64,000 nt of DNA from Panagrolaimus kolymaensis (lineage: Eukaryota; Nematoda; Chromadorea; Rhabditida; Panagrolaimidae): positions 62,001 through 126,000 of the forward strand of contig JAJQJQ010000092.1 in the NCBI GenBank assembly GCA_028622995.1, given 5' to 3'. Below, one piece after another: positions 11,685 to 23,847 of this stretch. Position numbers and translations under genes: made by a program. Below the pieces are notes generated by a model. It saw only the letters and a program-made list of their open reading frames with translations, did not search any database and was not told the DNA's origin. Numbering within the stretch: the first letter of the stretch is position 1; each line of letters starts with the position of its first letter.

Positions 11685-14600
11685 AAAATGAATGAAGGCA
11701 CAAAAAAAAGTTTGAAAAAATTAAAAATCAATTTTATTAAATTAAAAAAATTGTCTGATTTCTGTCGCATCTTTTTTTTTCTCTCTCAACTAACGATTGT
11801 CATTTTCCGGGTTATAACCTATTAAAATTTTATTTTAAAAATGTTGCTCTTGTTTTTTTTAAATTTTTGTGGTAAGAAGCTTGTTTTAAAACTGATGAAA
11901 TTCTTTTTTTCTTAATTAATTTTTTTAACATTCTTTTTTTCATCTTTAAATTTATTTTTTTGTTTTCTGCATATTTGCTTAAAGCATCATATTTATTATA
12001 ATCCTTTTCTGTTTGATATTTTCTTTTTTTCGTTAAAATATTTTTTGTCTTACAGAATAAATTTTATTAATAGTTTACCTAGAAATTTCCATTGCACAAA
12101 TTTTCTTCTGCTATTAACAAAAAAATAATGGAACAACCTGACACCAGAAACACTTGTGGATGAAAAAAATAAAATATAAACGAACATTTGCCGCAATTTT
12201 TTTTTCTTCTCTTTCTTCTTCTTTTTTTATATTTGTCTGGCCTTAAAGTGGTGGTCAAAGCTTTGAGGTTATTCCATCTCTGGCAGTTCACAAAAACAAC
12301 GAGACAAATTTCTTGCTTTCTTTTTTCTAATTCAAAAAAAAAATGGATACATTTGTCTTGCCGCCAATAATGTCAAAATGAAAAATGCATAGCACCAACA
12401 TACACAAGCAGGCACCGAAAAACCTCTGTCGACAAATGAAAAAAGAAGAAAAAATTTATGTGGGGAGTAGCCATCACAAAAAAAACTTAAGAAAAAAAGT
12501 CGCCATTGGATTGGCGTTCACATTTTCTCACTTTTCCAGTTGTTGTTGGTTGGTCATCGACGAAATAAACAAAAGTAGGCGGTGCAATGACCCAAAAAAA
12601 AATTGAGGGAAAAGTTTCATTCAATAGTTTCATCTCCTCGACTGGACAAACCACAACATTCAAGTACTTGACAAGAGAAAGATAGAGGAGATGAAAACGT
12701 CGACACGCGCAACAAATAAAGGCGACACAAATAAATAACTCTGGAATAAGAAATTTAAAAAAAAGAATCAGCTACAGACGTGCCAGTCAGCGCACCGAAT
12801 AAAAAGGGGAGGATGGTAATGAATGGCAAGCATAGTAGAAAAACATTATTATGCAAAAAAAAGTCTAGGGAGTTTGTCATCATGTCTACTAACCAACCCC
12901 TCAAATAAGTTTTTTTGCGATATTTGGTTTAAAAACTATTGGTATCCGAGAGGATTAAACAAAAGACAATTGGAATTTTTATACCTTCAAAAAACCGAGA
13001 TATTGAAGAATACTGTGATTATGTTTTATTTTTTTCCTTGGTTTAAGTTTCATTTTATTTGTTGGAAGTTTTTTTAAATAAAATATTTTAAAAATGCTTT
13101 ATTTTTTCAACAAATTTTATCATACAAAAGTAAGTTTTCAGATTTTTTTAATTTGCCTTTTTGCATATTTGATTTTTGGTTTAATTAAAAAATAAATCCT
13201 TTCATATTAGTTTAGTTTTAAAAAAAATATTTAACCCACATAAAAAACTGTGTCACGGTCACTTCTCGACTTGCAAAAAAAAAATAAAACAACAAGTAGG
13301 TGCGTTGACATTTTTTTCTCTTTCTTTTGTCAATAAAGAATGACGGCTGCTGGCTGCTATGCAAACATGAGTGACCAGAAAAAAAAGCAAGCGTCTAGTT
13401 CCTTTTTTGCAGTGTCGGGTAGCACAAGTCGCCACCCGGTTAAAATTCATTTTTTTGACCAGTGAAAAAATGCGTGCAAAACAAAATGAAGCGACGAAAC
13501 GATGCATTTTTATTTTGACGTCAAAAAAATATCTGAGAAATTTAAGAAAAGGTGTATATATATTTAATGTTTAAAAGGTTTAAAACTTTTTATTGGAGGA
13601 ATATTTATTATTAGGATAACCACCTTCGATTTTTTGGGTATCGTTTTTTTAGAAAATATTTATAAAAAGTATCTCCATGAACTGTGGTAAAATTTTAAGA
13701 GATCACTTTTTGAAAGCTGTTCTTCTTTTTCCATTAAAAGTTTTTGCAATGCTTTTTTAATTAAAACCAATAACCTATCGAAAATAGATTTTGATACAAA
13801 TTTTAAAAAAGTTGCAAAAAGCTTTCATTTTCGTATGAGTTTCGAACAAAAAGATATTTTTTATTAAATTTTAAATAATTCCAGATAATCCATGAAGCGC
13901 TAGAAAATTCCCCATGTATATGTCTTGATACTTAATGGAGCTGAATGCGACTCTGATGAACATAAATGAAGATCCATAATTATATTTAAAAACATGTTTC
14001 CTAAAAGAATGAAAGGAGTTCATTCTTTTAGGACCCTTGACCATTGTTTTTTTTTGTTGTAAAAAACTGGCCATGGCTTAGAATTGTATCAAAAAAGGTG
14101 AAAGTCTTGGACAGGTTGGTTGTTTATAAATAAAAATATAAAAAACATTATTTTAAAAAAAGTAAATGCGATCACAGTAATGTTTTTTTAAATCGAAGCT
14201 TTTGTTTTGTCATATAAGAGAGTTGAAAGAGAGAAAAATGTTATTTTTGTTATTCTCTCAATTATTTGATATTGTTGAATAGTGTTAATATTACTAATTT
14301 TATTAATATTTTTTGTTACAACAAGTTATTTAAAAAATCATGTTCGAAATTAAATTGTGACAAACTTTGTTTCTTTTCTCTGATTTTTTTTATTTTTGAG
14401 AGAATACTTATCTTCGTTAATTTAATTCCAATTTAGATGCTTTTGCTGGCTTTTTATTTTTTTTTAAATAACTAATTTTTTTGTCCACGTAATATTTATT
14501 AAACCTTCAGTTCAAAAAAAAGAAGATATCCTTAAAAAAGAAAATTTAAATTTTGATAAAAACTCATAGCTGTTCATCGCTAATTTTCTCTCCTTTTTTT

Positions 14601-17600
14601 GTTGTCTGATTTTCCAATAAAAAAAAACATTTCTCTTTCTCAGGATTTGTATTTCTTTTCTTTCTCTTCCAGATCCATGGCTCTTTCTCTCTCATTCTAA
14701 CCAATCATTATTTCTGAAGGAAAAGAAACATTTTCATTCTCTTTTCTTGATTTAACTAATAAGCTTTGATGAACATTGACCTGGGCATAAAAATATTATA
14801 ATTTGTTTTGGTTTGCAAATATTTTGAAGTTTAGTCAGTTCTACTTTATTTTCCATATGCTCGATAATTTTCTGTTAAAGTTGGCTTTTGTTTTTTTAAC
14901 CAGTTTTAAAATTTAGATTGGCAAAAAAAAAAGTCTTTCCATAAACCTTCGATCAAAAATGTTGCTACTATTATTGAAAAAAATGGAATGAGTTTTGGAA
15001 GGAATAATTAAATATGCAAATTTTCTTAATCACTTTTTTTTCGCGCTTATGTCATTACCGCAAGTAAAATGAAAAAACAAAATGAGAAGCAGGAATAAAT
15101 CAGATTCTACTTAATTTTTATTTTATTTTATTAGAAAATTGAGTTACATAATCAGTTTGTCAAAGTCAAGATAAAAAAGTTTTATTTGCTCATTTGATTA
15201 TTCCAAACATTATTCATTCTATATTTATTTGCTATCATCTCCTTCTTTAATTAGGGAACCATGCTTTAACTCATGTTCATATTTAACCCATATATTGCAA
15301 AAAAACTACAAAAAAATATCACAAATAAATTTTTTTGTAAAAAAGCTTTTCTGCTTTTATTTGAAACCAATGATATTGTTTTTCCATTGCACTTGGAAAA
15401 AAATGCGCATTTAAAAATCTTTCATTTCATCACACATTTCGAAACATTTTATTCGGTGTTTGAGCACTAACATCACCGTTTTTCTTCCAACTTTGATTCA
15501 CTCATTTCGTTAAAAAAAACGTAAAAGCCATGCATGTGATCTGCACTCAAATGACTCAAGGCAATTCATACGCTTTTGATTTTTTTCTTTTGCTTCTTTT
15601 TTTCGATGCTTGTTTTTAAACTATGCGCTGTTTTGGATATTCTTACACTTAGATAAAAACAAAAAAAACGACAATGACGACGATGATAGCGGTTTTTTTA
15701 GTTATTGCGCAACGTCAGTTAAAATGAATTTTTTTTCTTAGTTTTAAAGGCCCCAAAAGAAGGAAGGGTGTGGTGCGCCTTCTCAAAATATAAACGTGGT
15801 CATGTGCTCCCTTCTTTTTTTATTCTCTCTTAGTAAAAAGCCATTTGAAGATTGTCGTTGTTGGTAGTAGTCACAGTGTGTGCATCGATTTTGAAATACA
15901 TAAAATAAATTGGGCGGCGAGCCAAATATTTTACACGGAACGACATCATCCCTTCGAACTAACTACAAATGAAGAGAAAAATAAATGTTTGTAAGTGTAG
16001 CGACAGTGCTATATTTTGAGTCGCTTTAAAAAGCCCAGTAAAAAATGACAACAACGATGAAGACGACGACGACGCCATACACTTTAAAATATATATAGAC
16101 CACCATCAAGTTAGCTCTGTTCTTCCTTTTTTTCGTATTTTACTTTTGTTTGGTTGGATGTTCTATTCACATTCATGCTTGCGTGTTGTTGAGCGTGACG
16201 GCTGCTTTTGCTTCTATAAAAAAATTCTTTCTTTTCTCTTCTTTTTACCATGTGAGTTTTTTTGTTGTTTTGCTTCTATTAAGCAGCATCAGCTGATTGA
16301 AATTTTTTTCTCTCCATTGACACATCTAAAAAAATAGAGCAAAAATAGTACTTTTAAAACGTATTTTTATTTGTATGCGAATTATTTATTAGAGGTTAGA
16401 TTTTAGTTTTAAAATAGTCTATAATAAATCACGTGATTTTTGTGTTTTCCTAAGCCATATTATTAACTCCTTTAAACTTTATATTGTATTTTTGAACTTT
16501 TTAATTTTGTTTTCATGAGAAAAAAATTTAATACTTAAATTAATTCATTGTAATTATTTTTGTAAAATATTGATTCCTTTAGTTTTTATAAATGAAGGAA
16601 GAAAAATGCCTTTGTTTTTTTTTTAAACGCATTTGCATTATTATCGTGTAGTAGTAGTAGCAAGTTGGTACAAGACGGCACGAGGTCGTTGTGTTCATTG
16701 GTTTTCTTCTTTCCTTTTTACCCACATGCAAACATAGGAAGCGAGAGCGGCAAACAAGGAGGTCGTATATGCTGCTGCAGATGAATGCTGCGCCAGGACC
16801 GTCGTCGTCGCTGTCGTCCGACGACAGCAGTCGTGTCCGAAAAATAAAATAAAAATAAACGTCGTTGACATACAACGAGTGATCATAGCCACCACTACTA
16901 CCACCACCACCTCAATCGTCGTGTCGCCGTTTGTGCTGTCGTCGCCAACATAAGCATAGGAACAACAAGAAGAAGAAGGGAAGAGAAGAAGAAGAAAAAA
17001 TGCGCGGGCTTTAAGAGAAAGATTTAAATGACGATGGCCCAAATGGTTTGTTTGACAGCGTCCATTTCTTTCTTCTCGCCAAATGAACAACTATCGGTTT
17101 AATGTTATTTTCTTTTATTTTAATATTTTGTAGCTAATTATCTGAAATGCTTCGCAAATAAAAAATCAGACAGAAGTTTTTCTTACCTTTCCTAAAAATT
17201 TATCAGTTGTTGTCAATGAATTTGAGCTTAATCGGTTTTAATTAATCAATGAATTAGTTGTAAGATTAGATTAATGAATGTCTATTAGTAAAACTAATAA
17301 AATTTGTTTCTTAAAAATGGTGTTCATTTCTGCAATTTAAAAAGAGTACTACGTTTTCGAAGAGGCTAACAAAAAAAAATTAAAAAAATTCTTTTATTAT
17401 TAATGATAGAAAGTCGTCTTTTTGAATCTTGGATTTAACAAAATATTTATTTTTAGTATTTTTATTCGTCATCTCATAGAGGAGTTTTTTATTAAAAAAT
17501 GCTTCAAAAGTAAAAAATAGACCACATTTGTCATAAATAGTCTGGCCAGCTGCTTTTATTGTGGCCTTCTCAAAAGCAAACGCAATTGTCGTTGGAGTTG

Positions 17601-17834
17601 CTCGATTTTTTACTTCTTTTACTTATTTAAATTTTGGATTATCATCTCGTGTCTTATTTTTTTCATGGGTCATTTAAAAAGTAAATTTACAAAGTTTATT
17701 TTTTTGCATGATACAAAAATATTTCTAATTCTTTCTCAATCTTTTTCAAAAATGTCTTTTCAACTTTGATTAAATTAAACCACCGATAATTATTATTCCC
17801 ATGATCATGGATTTTATTTATTTTGGGAATGCTT
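11685..17834. other. 6 kb non-coding region upstream of mir-100/let-7
   Basis: No stretch here joins into a credible coding gene on either strand. Open frames are short, rich in Phe/Lys from T and A runs, and do not continue across GT/AG junctions. Long polypyrimidine tracts and (C/T)-rich blocks recur. A triplet-rich patch lies at 16790-17020. By position it should contain the promoter and 5' part of the primary transcript of the microRNA pair at its right edge, but no element can be pinned down by eye. Confidence 0.55.
16790..17020. repeat. Triplet-rich low-complexity patch
   Basis: Interrupted GTC/GAC, CAC/ACC and GAA/AGA triplet runs. An example is 16799-16835, rich in GTCGTCG and then its complement CGACGAC, which can fold on itself. 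Open frames over it on the minus strand are repeats of Val/Ser/Asp/Thr and are not credible proteins. Confidence 0.5.
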
Positions 17835-17905
17835 TCGGTCAACCCGTAGATCCGAACTTGTGTTGTGAATTTAAAAATTCAACACATTTTCGTTCTAGGG
17901 TGGAT
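17835..17905 (+). ncRNA. mir-100: mir-100 precursor hairpin
   Basis: The 5p arm at 17841-17862 starts AACCCGTAGATCCGAACTTG and is identical, as far as I can recall, to the 22-nt miR-100-5p of vertebrates and many other bilaterians. The opposite arm (about 17881-17903, AACACATTTTCGTTCTAGGG) pairs back. ACCC pairs with GGGT, TAGA with TCTA, CCGAA with TTCG(G), and TGTGTT with AACACA, with a bulged G and two small internal loops. The stem continues into a GAATTT/AAATTC terminal helix. let-7 follows 200 nt downstream on the same strand, so both probably come from one primary transcript. The mir-51 family is the diverged relative in C. elegans. Confidence 0.93.
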
Positions 17906-18030
17906 CGCATTCATTGACCTTCAACTTATTACTCAAATATTATTTTTTTTAAATGGTATCAAAATTAATTATTTACTATTTAGGTGATTTGTTGTAAATC
18001 ACTAAATCTCTCTCTTTCACTCTCAAGGTG

Positions 18031-18118
18031 TTGTACGCTTTGAGGTAGTAGGTTGTATAGTTTTGGAATATTATCATAAAGGAGAAAAACTATGCAGCAT
18101 GCTAGCTTGTCGCGCCGA
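18031..18118 (+). ncRNA. let-7: let-7 precursor hairpin
   Basis: The mature 5p arm at 18041-18062 begins TGAGGTAGTAGGTTGTATAG and ends TT, the canonical let-7. The 3p arm at 18088-18111 (AACTATGCAGCATGCTAGCT...) pairs with it almost end to end. TATAGTT pairs with AACTATG, GTTG with CAGC and TAGT with GCTA, with single mismatches near mature positions 5 and 11. The base CGC (18036-18038) pairs with GCG (18112-18114). The loop starts TTGGAATATTATCA, close to the nematode let-7 loop. let-7 represses lin-41-type and heterochronic targets to drive late developmental transitions. Processing in many animals is blocked by LIN28 binding to the loop. Confidence 0.96.
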
Positions 18119-19315
18119 TAACTGGCATGACAAAACAAAATAAAGCTGAAGTTTAGAAAAACATTACAAGTGATCGCAAAAAAAAAAAAGCAAACTTAAA
18201 AATATTATAAAAAATTTAAAAGAGCAATTTGGTTTTCTCCATTGACAGGAAATATTAACAAAGTTATCATTCATAAATTATAAATTAATTAATTTTCAAA
18301 AACAAAAAACTGAGAATTGACAAATCAAAAAATAAAATAAATTCAAAGAATATTTGCAAGAATTTTAATTCAACTAAAAAATAAAAGATCAACAACAACT
18401 TGTAAAAAATTTGGTAAGAAAAAATGTATAATAAGCTGAAAGAATTAACACACATACACAAAAAAATAAAGCTGCAATAAAATGCGTCAATTGTCAATTG
18501 GTATTTATTGATTGAAAGCGGAACATAACCATTATTATAACACCTTTTTGACGTCAATGAAAAGCATGAACATCCTTGATTGTTCTTAAAAAAGAATTTT
18601 AATCGTTTACCTATAATTTTAAATAAACTTTTTATCCTTTAACTAAAGTATTACCGAAAAAGTTATTGCAATAATAAGAGGTCATTACGCATTTTAGCAT
18701 TAACCTTAAATGGATGCTTTAAAAAGCAGACGATTTTAGAATCAAACCTCTGTGTCTATTAGCTATGTAATGGAAAAAAGAGTGGATAAATAAGTTAAAT
18801 AACCGTTTGTTTAAATATAGCTATAAAAATGTTAAGTGAAAAGCGAAAAGAAAAACAAGAGAGAAGCATGCTTGCTTGTTGTTGTTATAGTGCCATATTT
18901 TTATTCTCAATTTTTTATGAGCTTGCTTGCCACAATTTTGTTTTCTTGCTTTTTGCCTTTATTTTTCATGCGCACAACTCTTTTCACCTTCAATATTTTA
19001 TTTTTTATTATCAAAAATACTTGAAACAAAAACTTTTGCCTTTTTGTTGTTTCCATTTTCCCATTCTTTGAATAGCTTTTAAATTAACTAACCATAGGCG
19101 GGTTTTTTTTCCTTTCCTTTTCTAGAATATTTTTTCACGCTTGTTGTAATTTTTCTTCTTTTTTTCTCATCTAATAACGATGATAAAAAAATATATTTGG
19201 TCTAACTAAAAAGTAGCTCAATCATTGTTTCATTTATTTTAGTTCGTTTGTAGTTTTATGTTCTTATTGTCATAATTATTTGCTCCTAAAGTAATCAAAA
19301 AATCAAAAAATAAAT
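18119..19315. other. Intergenic, downstream of let-7
   Basis: About 1.2 kb of AT-rich sequence between the microRNA pair and the transporter. I looked here for a third cluster member (mir-125/lin-4, TCCCTGAGA) and did not find one. No coding exon is supported. Confidence 0.5.
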
Positions 19316-20992
19316 ATGGAAGAATTTGTTGAATATAAATTATATGCTAAAAGATGGTATATGTTAGCGGCGGTAGTGCTAATAAATTTTTCAAATGCAA
19401 TGGTAATTTATTTTAAGCCAAACTTTTTATTTTCCATTATAGAAAACTTTAGACTTGGATAACCTTTGCACCCATAACATTTTATACTAAAGAATTTTAT
19501 GGAGATTCCAATGCTCCATTATTTTATAATGCAGTATTTATGGTGCTTTCAATACCTATGGGCTTTGTAGCCATGTGGTCAGTGGATAAATTTGGACTTC
19601 GAACTGGTTCATATTTGGGTGCAGCATTTAATTTAATTGGAAATTTATTGCGAGTTTTTGGTGCCATGGATTTTCTTGATAAACCTTCTAAATTTTGGAT
19701 AACTCTTTTGGGCCAATGTATTGCTGCTTGCGCACAACCCTTTATAATGTATTTACCAACTAAATTAGCGGCATATTGGTTTCCCGATTCTCAAAGAGCC
19801 CTTGCAAATACTTTGGGTTCCATGGCAAATCCATTAGGTATTGCAGCCATGTATGCAACATCTAATTTATTTGTAAATAACGATACTCCAAATGCATTTT
19901 TGCTTCTCGTGAGTTTACAAATTTGCATAAAAATTAATGTTATAGTATTTTTTGTTGCAGAACAGTATGGTTGCATCAACAGCGGTGGTCGCAGCAATTT
20001 TAACATTAGGTGTAACATCTTCAATTCCACCAAGTCCCGTATCAGCTTCCTCATCTCAAACTGCCAATGCCCTTCCATTTTTTGTTGGCTTTAAAAAAGC
20101 TTTAAAATCAAAAACTTTTCTTCTTTTGGCGATGGCTCTTGGAGGCGGTGTTGGACTTTTCAACGCCTTATACAATAATCTTCAACCTGCATTATGTGTT
20201 AAAGGATATTCGGATACATTTTCGGGTTTAATGGGAGCTCTATTAATTGTTTCTGGTTTGATTGGATCTGCAATAAGTGGTGTATTTGTTGATAAAACAA
20301 GAAAATTTGAAGAAACTATGAAAGTTTGCTTTTGTTTAGCTGGAGTTGCAGCATCCAGCCTTTCGGTATCGCTGCAACATGAAAATGTTGAATGGTGGAT
20401 TGCACTTTCGATATTTATGTTTGGTGCTTGTGGTTTTGCCATTTATCCAATTGGTTTAGAATTAGGCGTGGAAGTTACTTATCCAGTCGCTGAAGCAACT
20501 TCATCTGGACTTTTAATTATGGTTGGGTAAGTTAATTTATTATTTAATTTTTCGTTAAATAAAAATAGATCATAAAAAAACTTAAACAGAAAAAATCAAA
20601 GAGAAATGTTTCAATAATATTTTTCTAATGCTTTTTAGTCTATAATTTTCATTTTATTTTAATTTCAGACAACTACAAGGAGTTATTTACCTTGTCACCA
20701 CTGTCTTATTAGCTCGACCAGCTACAACTCATGAAATGCGCATTCAAACATGCATAAGTAATGATGATAGCGATAGCGAAGTGCAAAATTGGAGAAGTAA
20801 GGGAGCAAACTATATTTTTAATTTTAATGAACCACATTATTTTTTTTAGATTCTTTTATTGCATGGAATGCTATTGTGACTGTATTGATTATTATTTTTG
20901 TTGCATTCTTTTGGCCCAAATATAAACGATTACAGTATGAACAAGGTCGATCTCAAGCTCAAGCTGCTTCAGTTTGTCAAAGTCAATGTTAA
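19316..20992 (+). CDS. SLC49A3 (MFSD7)-like major facilitator transporter
   Basis: Five exons, 19316-19402, 19453-19908, 19961-20526, 20669-20796 and 20850-20992, join in phase to 459 residues with about 12 hydrophobic spans. The N-terminal helix NFSNAMTWITFAPI, the stretch PTKLAAYWFPDSQRALANTL and the C-terminal half (GLMGALLIVSGLIGSAISG, ELGVEVTYPVAEATSSG, then a final WPKYKRLQ) follow the SLC49 family, closest to SLC49A3/MFSD7 rather than to the FLVCR heme/choline exporters. SLC49 members move small metabolites or heme-related compounds, and the substrate of the A3 group is not settled. Length is usual for the family. An AATAAA lies at 21120. The gene converges on aconitase, which is transcribed from the other side. 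Confidence 0.85.
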
Positions 20993-21312
20993 AAAAGTAT
21001 AACATTTCTTTTAAAATTATCTTTTAATGAATCTCATAATACTTCGAGCTTTCAAATGCATTTTTGTATTAGAAAAAACTTAAATATTGTTTATAAATGG
21101 TTTGTCTGTGTAATGATGAAATAAATTTTATCTTCCTATATTAATGTTTTTGCATGACCACTCTAAACCAAGTAAAATTCTTTTTATTGTGAAAATAAAA
21201 TAAAGAAGTAATTTATTTTCTACATATTTTAATTTTATCTTTAACCTACAAAAAAAACTAATGAAAAAATTTTTATTATTTTAGTCAACCTTTAAGAAAA
21301 AAAATATTTAAT

Positions 21313-23847
21313 TTATTTTTTAGCTGCCACTTGCTTCATTCGATTTAAAGCTGATCCAGCTTTAAACCATTCAATTTGTTGTTCATTAAAAGTGTGATTA
21401 AGGGTGATTTCGTCTTTTGATCCATCTTTGTGTTTGAGAATGGCTTTGATAGGTTTGCCTGGTGCAAAGGTTGTAAGGCCGTGAATAGAAATTTTATCCG
21501 ATGGTTGAACTTTATCATAATCTGAAGGGTTTGCAAAGGTCAAAGGAAGCATGCCTTGCTTTTTAAGATTTGTTTCTAAAAATAATTATTAAAATAAAGA
21601 GTTTAGAAACAAAAATGAATTTTACCATGGATTCGAGCAAAACTTTTGACAATAATAGCTCGACCACCAAGATGACGGGGTTCAAGGGCAGCATGTTCAC
21701 GAGATGAGCCTTCACCATAATTTTCATCTCCAACAGCAACCCAATTGACATCTTTGCTTTTATAATATCGAGCTGTATCATTAACTTTTCCAAATTCATT
21801 TGTAAGCTGATTGCGAATGCTATTCATTTCGCCATTTTCTGCATTTACAGCTGTCAAGAAAAGATTATTTGAAATGTTATCAAGATGTCCACGATATTTA
21901 AGCCATGGTCCAGCAGCACTAATGTGATCAGTTGTGCATTTTCCTTTGACTTTGATAAGCACAGTAAAATCTTCAAAATCTTTGCCTTCCCATGATTTGA
22001 AAGGTTCAAGAAGTTGGAGACGATCACTTTTTGGATCAACAATAACATCGCCGCTCATTGAAGGATATTGGTAAGTATCCTCACCAGGATCGAATCCACG
22101 AGAAGGAAGATCATCTCCTGTAGGTTCCTTAAGCTTGAATTTGGATCCATCAGCTGCTGTAAGTTCATCATGACGAGGATCGAAATCAAGGGTTCCAGCA
22201 ATAGAAAGGGCAGTTACAATTTCGGGAGAAGTAACAAAGGCATGAGTATGAGGATTGGCATCATTGCGTCCAGTAAAGTTACGATTATATGAAGTAACGA
22301 TTGTATTTTTATCTCCTTTGTTGACATCTTTTCTATCCCATTGACCAATGCAAGGACCACATGCATTTGCCAGAACAACACCGCCAAAGTCATCGAAAAT
22401 TTTTGAAAATCCATCTCGAGTAATTGTGGCACGAACTTGTTCAGAGCCAGGAGTAACAGTAAAAGCTGTTTTGGATTTTAAACCCTTATCAATAGCCTAT
22501 AAAAAGTATATATGTAAAATTTAAATTAAAATATTGTTTTTTAAGCCTACTTGTTTGGCGATGGAAGCAGCACGACCCAAATCTTCATAAGAGCTGTTGG
22601 TGCATGAACCAATAAGACCAACTTTAATTTCGAGAGGCCAATCATTTTTCTTTGCATTTTCTCCAATTTTGCTAATGGGATGAGCTAAATCAGGGGTGAA
22701 TGGACCATTAATATGGGGTTCTAAAGTGTCCAAATTGATTTCAATAACTTGATCATAATGAGCCTTTGGATCAGCACTAAGAATATGTTTGAATTTATTT
22801 GCTTCACCAGCAATTTTTTCACGACCTGTAGCTTTGAGATATTTTTCCATGCTTGAATTATATGGGAATACAGAGGTGGTGGCACCAATTTCAGCACCCA
22901 TATTACAAATGGTGCCCATTCCAGTTGCAGATATAGCATCCACACCAGGACCAAAATATTCTACGATGGCACCTGTGCCACCTTTGACTGTGAGAATATC
23001 AGCAACTTTTAAAATGACATCTTTGGCAGATGACCATCCACTTAGTCGACCAGTCAATTTAACGCCAATAACATTAGGGCATTTAAGTTCCCATGGAATA
23101 TCAGCCATAACATCAACAGCATCAGCACCTCCCACGCCAATGCAAAGTCCACCAAGGCCTCCACCATTTGGGGTATGACTGTCAGTGCCAATAAGAAGAA
23201 GGCCAGGGAAAGCATAATTTTCTAATATGATTTGATGAATAATACCACTTCCAGGTTTCCAAAAGCCTACGCCATATTTATTTCCAGCTGATGATAAAAA
23301 TCGATATACTTCAGCATTTAAATCCTGTAGAAAAAATAATAATATAAAAATGTTAAGAATATATAAATATTTTTAAATACCTTAGCTCTCGCAAGATCTT
23401 TTTCTCCACCAACTTGAGCTTCAATTAAATGATCACAATGAATGGTGGAAGGGACAGCAACTCGTGGAAGACCGGATGAAATGAATTGAAGCATAGCCAT
23501 TTGAGCAGTGGCATCTTGCATAGCAACTCGATCAGGGCGAAGACGCAAATAACTCACACCTCTTTGAATTTCTTGGTTTTTGGGATCATCAAGATGGCTG
23601 TATAAAATTTTTTCTGATAGTGTAAGAGGGCGATTCAAACTAAAAAAATTCCTAATAAAATAAATTAGTCATAATATAGTAAATCTCACCGTTTGCGCAC
23701 AATTTCAAGATTTTTATTAAGTTTTTCATAAGGCATATATTTGTCTGTTTCAAATTTGCTCATATTCACATTTGTCAAACATCCGAAGGTGCCATGCAAA
23801 CTTCGAACAGATTGAATTTGTCCTGGGATTTGCCGAAATGAAAGCAT
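21313..23847 (-). CDS. aco-2: Mitochondrial aconitate hydratase (aconitase 2)
   Basis: Five exons, 23847-23690, 23639-23381, 23324-22551, 22496-21626 and 21575-21313, give 774 residues, normal for ACO2. The enzyme converts citrate to isocitrate in the TCA cycle. The N-terminus ([19 protein letters not shown]) is basic and free of acidic residues, as in a mitochondrial targeting peptide. Family motifs follow in order: [77 protein letters not shown] and a final [12 protein letters not shown]. The three cysteine ligands of the 4Fe-4S cluster (one in GSCTN, two in ACGPC) are present. An acceptor-like GGTTTAG just upstream of the ATG suggests trans-splicing or a 5'UTR intron. The protein looks intact and functional. 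Confidence 0.97.

Noticed and set aside
16579..17090. Overlapping minus-strand frames of 98 and 131 residues.
   Set aside because: They are made of triplet repeats (Val, Thr, Ser, Asp runs) in two frames at once, which is the mark of low-complexity DNA rather than protein.
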